This document shows positions 62,105-64,000 of a DNA stretch of 64,000 bases, one piece after another. Below the pieces are notes generated by a model that was not told where the DNA came from, ran no database searches, and saw only the letters and a list, made by a program, of their open reading frames with translations. Position 1 is the first letter of the stretch. Each line of letters starts with the position of its first letter. Source of the stretch: JAXMAR01 sp046350295 (GTDB lineage: Bacteria; Planctomycetota; Planctomycetia; Gemmatales; Gemmataceae). The position numbers were made by a program, and so were the translations under genes. The stretch covers positions 248,001-312,000 of the forward strand of contig JAXMAR010000002.1 of the NCBI GenBank assembly GCA_046350295.1. The letters are read 5' to 3'.

Positions 62105-62511
62105 GAGGTTATTTGCTCGACACCAATCACCTGAGCCGTGCGATTCGCGTGGTTTCCCCGCTGCGCGATCGACTGCGTCAAACACATCGTCAAGGATTTC
62201 GGTTAGTCACCTGCTGGCCGGTTCTGTGTGAGTTGGAGGAGGGCACTGTCTTCACGGCCAATCCGGCTCAGTACCGCCGAGCGCTCACGGCCATGATGAC
62301 TCACATTCGCGTTTGGCCCAAGGACTGGCGCCTGGTAGAGCAGTATGGGGTCATCGCCAAACTCGCCGAGGAGCGAGGCCGCGTCCTCTCCAGAACAGAC
62401 ATGATCCTCGCGGCGTTCGCTCGGAGAGAGAACATCGCCCTACTCAGCGCGGACCGAGATTTTGAAGCCTTCCCCGAGATCAATACGGAGAATTGGACGG
62501 CCGACATGTGA
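62101..62511 (+). CDS. PIN-domain toxin (VapC-type)
   Basis: A 136-residue PIN protein. D7 in LLDTNHLSRA, E44 in VLCELEEG, D100 in SRTDMILAAFA and D118 in LLSADRDFEAF are the four acidic positions. It belongs to the T-N-H-L subgroup of PIN toxins (LLDTNHLS). The overlap with the antitoxin gene is 4 bp. Target RNA unknown. Confidence 0.85.
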   Translation: MRGYLLDTNHLSRAIRVVSPLRDRLRQTHRQGFRLVTCWPVLCELEEGTVFTANPAQYRRALTAMMTHIRVWPKDWRLVEQYGVIAKLAEERGRVLSRTDMILAAFARRENIALLSADRDFEAFPEINTENWTADM

Positions 62512-62550
62512 TTGTCCGCATGTCCGTCTTGTCGTTCCCCGCCCCGCCGC

Positions 62551-63984
62551 ATGCGTTTCACCATTCGCTACCAGTTGCTCCTGCCGCTCGGCTTGCTGAT
62601 CCTCGGCATCGTCGCCAGCAGCGCCTGGACCGCCTGGTCGTCGGCGACGCGGGCCGCGGACGAGATCGAAGGGCACATGGACGCCGTCGCGGCGACGGTC
62701 CGCAAGGTCACCTTCCCGCGTAACACACAGACGCTGGAGCTGATGAAGAGCCTGTCCGGCGCCGATTTTCTCCTGTGCGACAAGCGCCTCGAGCCGCTCC
62801 GCGATTTTCAGGGGCGGCCGATCATGACGCTGACAGCGCTGCCGGACGATCTGACGGCGGCGCGCGACGCGCCCGGGCTCGGCGCCCCCGTCGTCGTGCA
62901 CGGCGCGAGCTATTTCTGCCGTGCCGTTCCCCTCGGGGCCGAGCCTTCCGCGGGCATCGTCCTGGTGCAGTTCTACCCGGAGGCCGTTTATCGCGACGCG
63001 GTGTGGCAGGCGATCCGGCCGGCGCTAACCCTCGGGGCCGTGGGAGCGATCGTCGCCGTCGTGCTCACCCTGGTCGTGACGCAGCGGCTATCGCGCCGCA
63101 TCCAGCAGCTCGAACGCCGCACCGCGCTGATCGCCAAGGGAGATTTCAGCCCGATGCCGCTGCCGCACCGCAATGACGAGCTGCGCGACCTGGCCGGCTC
63201 GGTGAACGACATGGCGCAGCAGCTCGCCCAGTATCAGGAGACGATGCGGATCACCGAGCGGCTGCGGCTCCTGGGCCAGGTGAGCGGCGGGCTGGCGCAT
63301 CAGCTACGCAACGGCGTCGCCGGGGCCCGCCTCGCCGTGCAACTGCACGCGCGCGAGTGCGGCGCCAAAAGCGACGGCGAGGCGCTCGATGTCGCCCTGC
63401 GGCAACTGGCCCTCGTCGAGATGCACCTGAAGCGCTTCCTCGACCTGGGCCGGGCGGACGAGATGAAGCGGGCGCCCTGCGACGTCGTCGCGCTCGTGCA
63501 GGAGACGATGACGTTGCTGGGGCCCAAGTGCGCACATGCCCACATCGACCTGCGCTGGCGCGGCCGCGCGGCGCCGGTCGCCCGGGTCATCGATGGCGAC
63601 GCGGAGCATCTGCGGCATCTCTTTCTCAATATCCTCACCAATGCGGTCGAGGCTGCCGGAACGGGCGGCTCGGTGGAGGTCGCGGCCGAACGCGGGCCGA
63701 ACGACGGCGTGGCGGTCGAGATCGCCGACTCGGGACCGGGGCCGGACGCGGCGGTGGCGTCACGGCTGTTCGAGCCGTTTGTCACGGGCAAACCGGAGGG
63801 GGTCGGCCTCGGCCTGGCCGTGGCGCGGCAGATCGCACAGGCGCACGGAGGGTCGATCACCTGGCGGCGTGACGAGGGCCGGACGACGTTTCGGATCGAG
63901 CTGCCGAGGTGCGGCGTCCGGGCGGAGGAGCGAGGCGCGGCGATCGATGCTCGCGCGTCGACGCTGCTGAGGTCGGATCGATGA
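62551..63984 (+). CDS. Membrane sensor histidine kinase
   Basis: A 477-residue kinase. Start at 62551 gives a first transmembrane helix (LLLPLGLLILGIVASSAW). A periplasmic sensor of about 130 residues follows, then a second helix (LTLGAVGAIVAVVLTLVV), a HAMP-like linker and H250 in SGGLAHQLRNGVAGAR. ATP-binding motifs: FLNILTNAVEAAG (N), IADSGPGPD (G1) and GVGLGLAVARQIAQAHGG (G2). It is translationally coupled to a response regulator by ATGA at 63981, so the two form a two-component system. Signal unknown. Confidence 0.9.
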   Translation: MRFTIRYQLLLPLGLLILGIVASSAWTAWSSATRAADEIEGHMDAVAATVRKVTFPRNTQTLELMKSLSGADFLLCDKRLEPLRDFQGRPIMTLTALPDDLTAARDAPGLGAPVVVHGASYFCRAVPLGAEPSAGIVLVQFYPEAVYRDAVWQAIRPALTLGAVGAIVAVVLTLVVTQRLSRRIQQLERRTALIAKGDFSPMPLPHRNDELRDLAGSVNDMAQQLAQYQETMRITERLRLLGQVSGGLAHQLRNGVAGARLAVQLHARECGAKSDGEALDVALRQLALVEMHLKRFLDLGRADEMKRAPCDVVALVQETMTLLGPKCAHAHIDLRWRGRAAPVARVIDGDAEHLRHLFLNILTNAVEAAGTGGSVEVAAERGPNDGVAVEIADSGPGPDAAVASRLFEPFVTGKPEGVGLGLAVARQIAQAHGGSITWRRDEGRTTFRIELPRCGVRAEERGAAIDARASTLLRSDR

Positions 63985-64000
63985 GCGACATCCTGATTAT
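63981..64000 (+). CDS. Response regulator, 5' partial (cut by window end)
   Basis: Only the first six codons are present (ATG AGC GAC ATC CTG ATT). MSDILI is the usual start of a receiver domain. The start overlaps the kinase stop by ATGA, so a cognate response regulator is very likely. Type (OmpR, NtrC) cannot be seen. Confidence 0.6.

Noticed and set aside
1..64000. rRNA, tRNA or prophage genes
   Set aside because: No cloverleaf-like or rRNA-like stretch and no capsid, terminase or integrase genes were recognised by eye; a tRNA scan could still find one.

Overview
The window is high-GC bacterial DNA. Its gene content points to a planctomycete, probably of the Gemmata/Gemmataceae type. The markers are two Tat-type DUF1501 proteins, a TIGR03067 secreted protein, a DUF6800-like mini-protein, a PQQ-type beta-propeller, a secreted WD40 protein, DUF3160, DUF4058, DUF4189 and DUF2330 proteins, and many small PIN-toxin modules. 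This assignment is inferred from families; no rRNA or tRNA gene was seen to confirm it.

Layout. Positions 1-8.6 kb hold an exopolysaccharide cluster (sugar transferase, O-antigen ligase/polymerase, GT4), a DUF433 gene, a conserved hypothetical gene, an epimerase remnant, a DUF3160 protein and a DUF4189 protein. Every one of these is broken by small indels, and the stretch ends near a 23-base poly-A run, so this is probably a poor-quality assembly segment. Positions 8.6-17.5 kb hold six tandem DUF2330 genes in two subfamilies, separated by palindromic repeats and closed by a strong terminator. Positions 17.6-29.6 kb hold a WD40 protein, a di-heme oxidoreductase with EF-hand motifs, a lower-GC hypothetical gene, two antitoxin/PIN pairs plus a lone antitoxin, a PQQ-like protein, a serine hydrolase and an isolated nuoM. 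Positions 29.7-42.6 kb are mixed: a GT39 membrane glycosyltransferase, an anchored helical protein, two DUF1501 and two DUF4058 proteins, RNase PH, a SET-domain protein, a beta-lactamase-fold protein and TIGR03067.

Positions 42.7-57.5 kb form a glycan locus. It has glycosyltransferases, a methyltransferase, a GHMP sugar kinase (HddA-like) and nucleotidyltransferase (HddC-like) suggesting GDP-heptose supply, and two extended-SDR epimerases. It also has a DegT-fold enzyme whose PLP lysine is replaced by histidine (the 3-dehydratase signature), a two-subunit TPP E1 enzyme without E2/E3, and a B12-binding radical SAM enzyme. Read together, these suggest a nucleotide-linked deoxy sugar that receives a two-carbon branch. 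This is the best candidate for an undescribed system in the window.

Positions 57.7-64 kb hold a hybrid histidine kinase, a frameshifted acetylxylan-esterase-like hydrolase, a third antitoxin/PIN pair, and a membrane histidine kinase coupled to a response regulator cut by the window end.

REP/BIME-like palindromes are scattered through the window. Several have outer GTAG/CTAC or GTGG ends, and one related hairpin lies in frame inside the GT39 gene.
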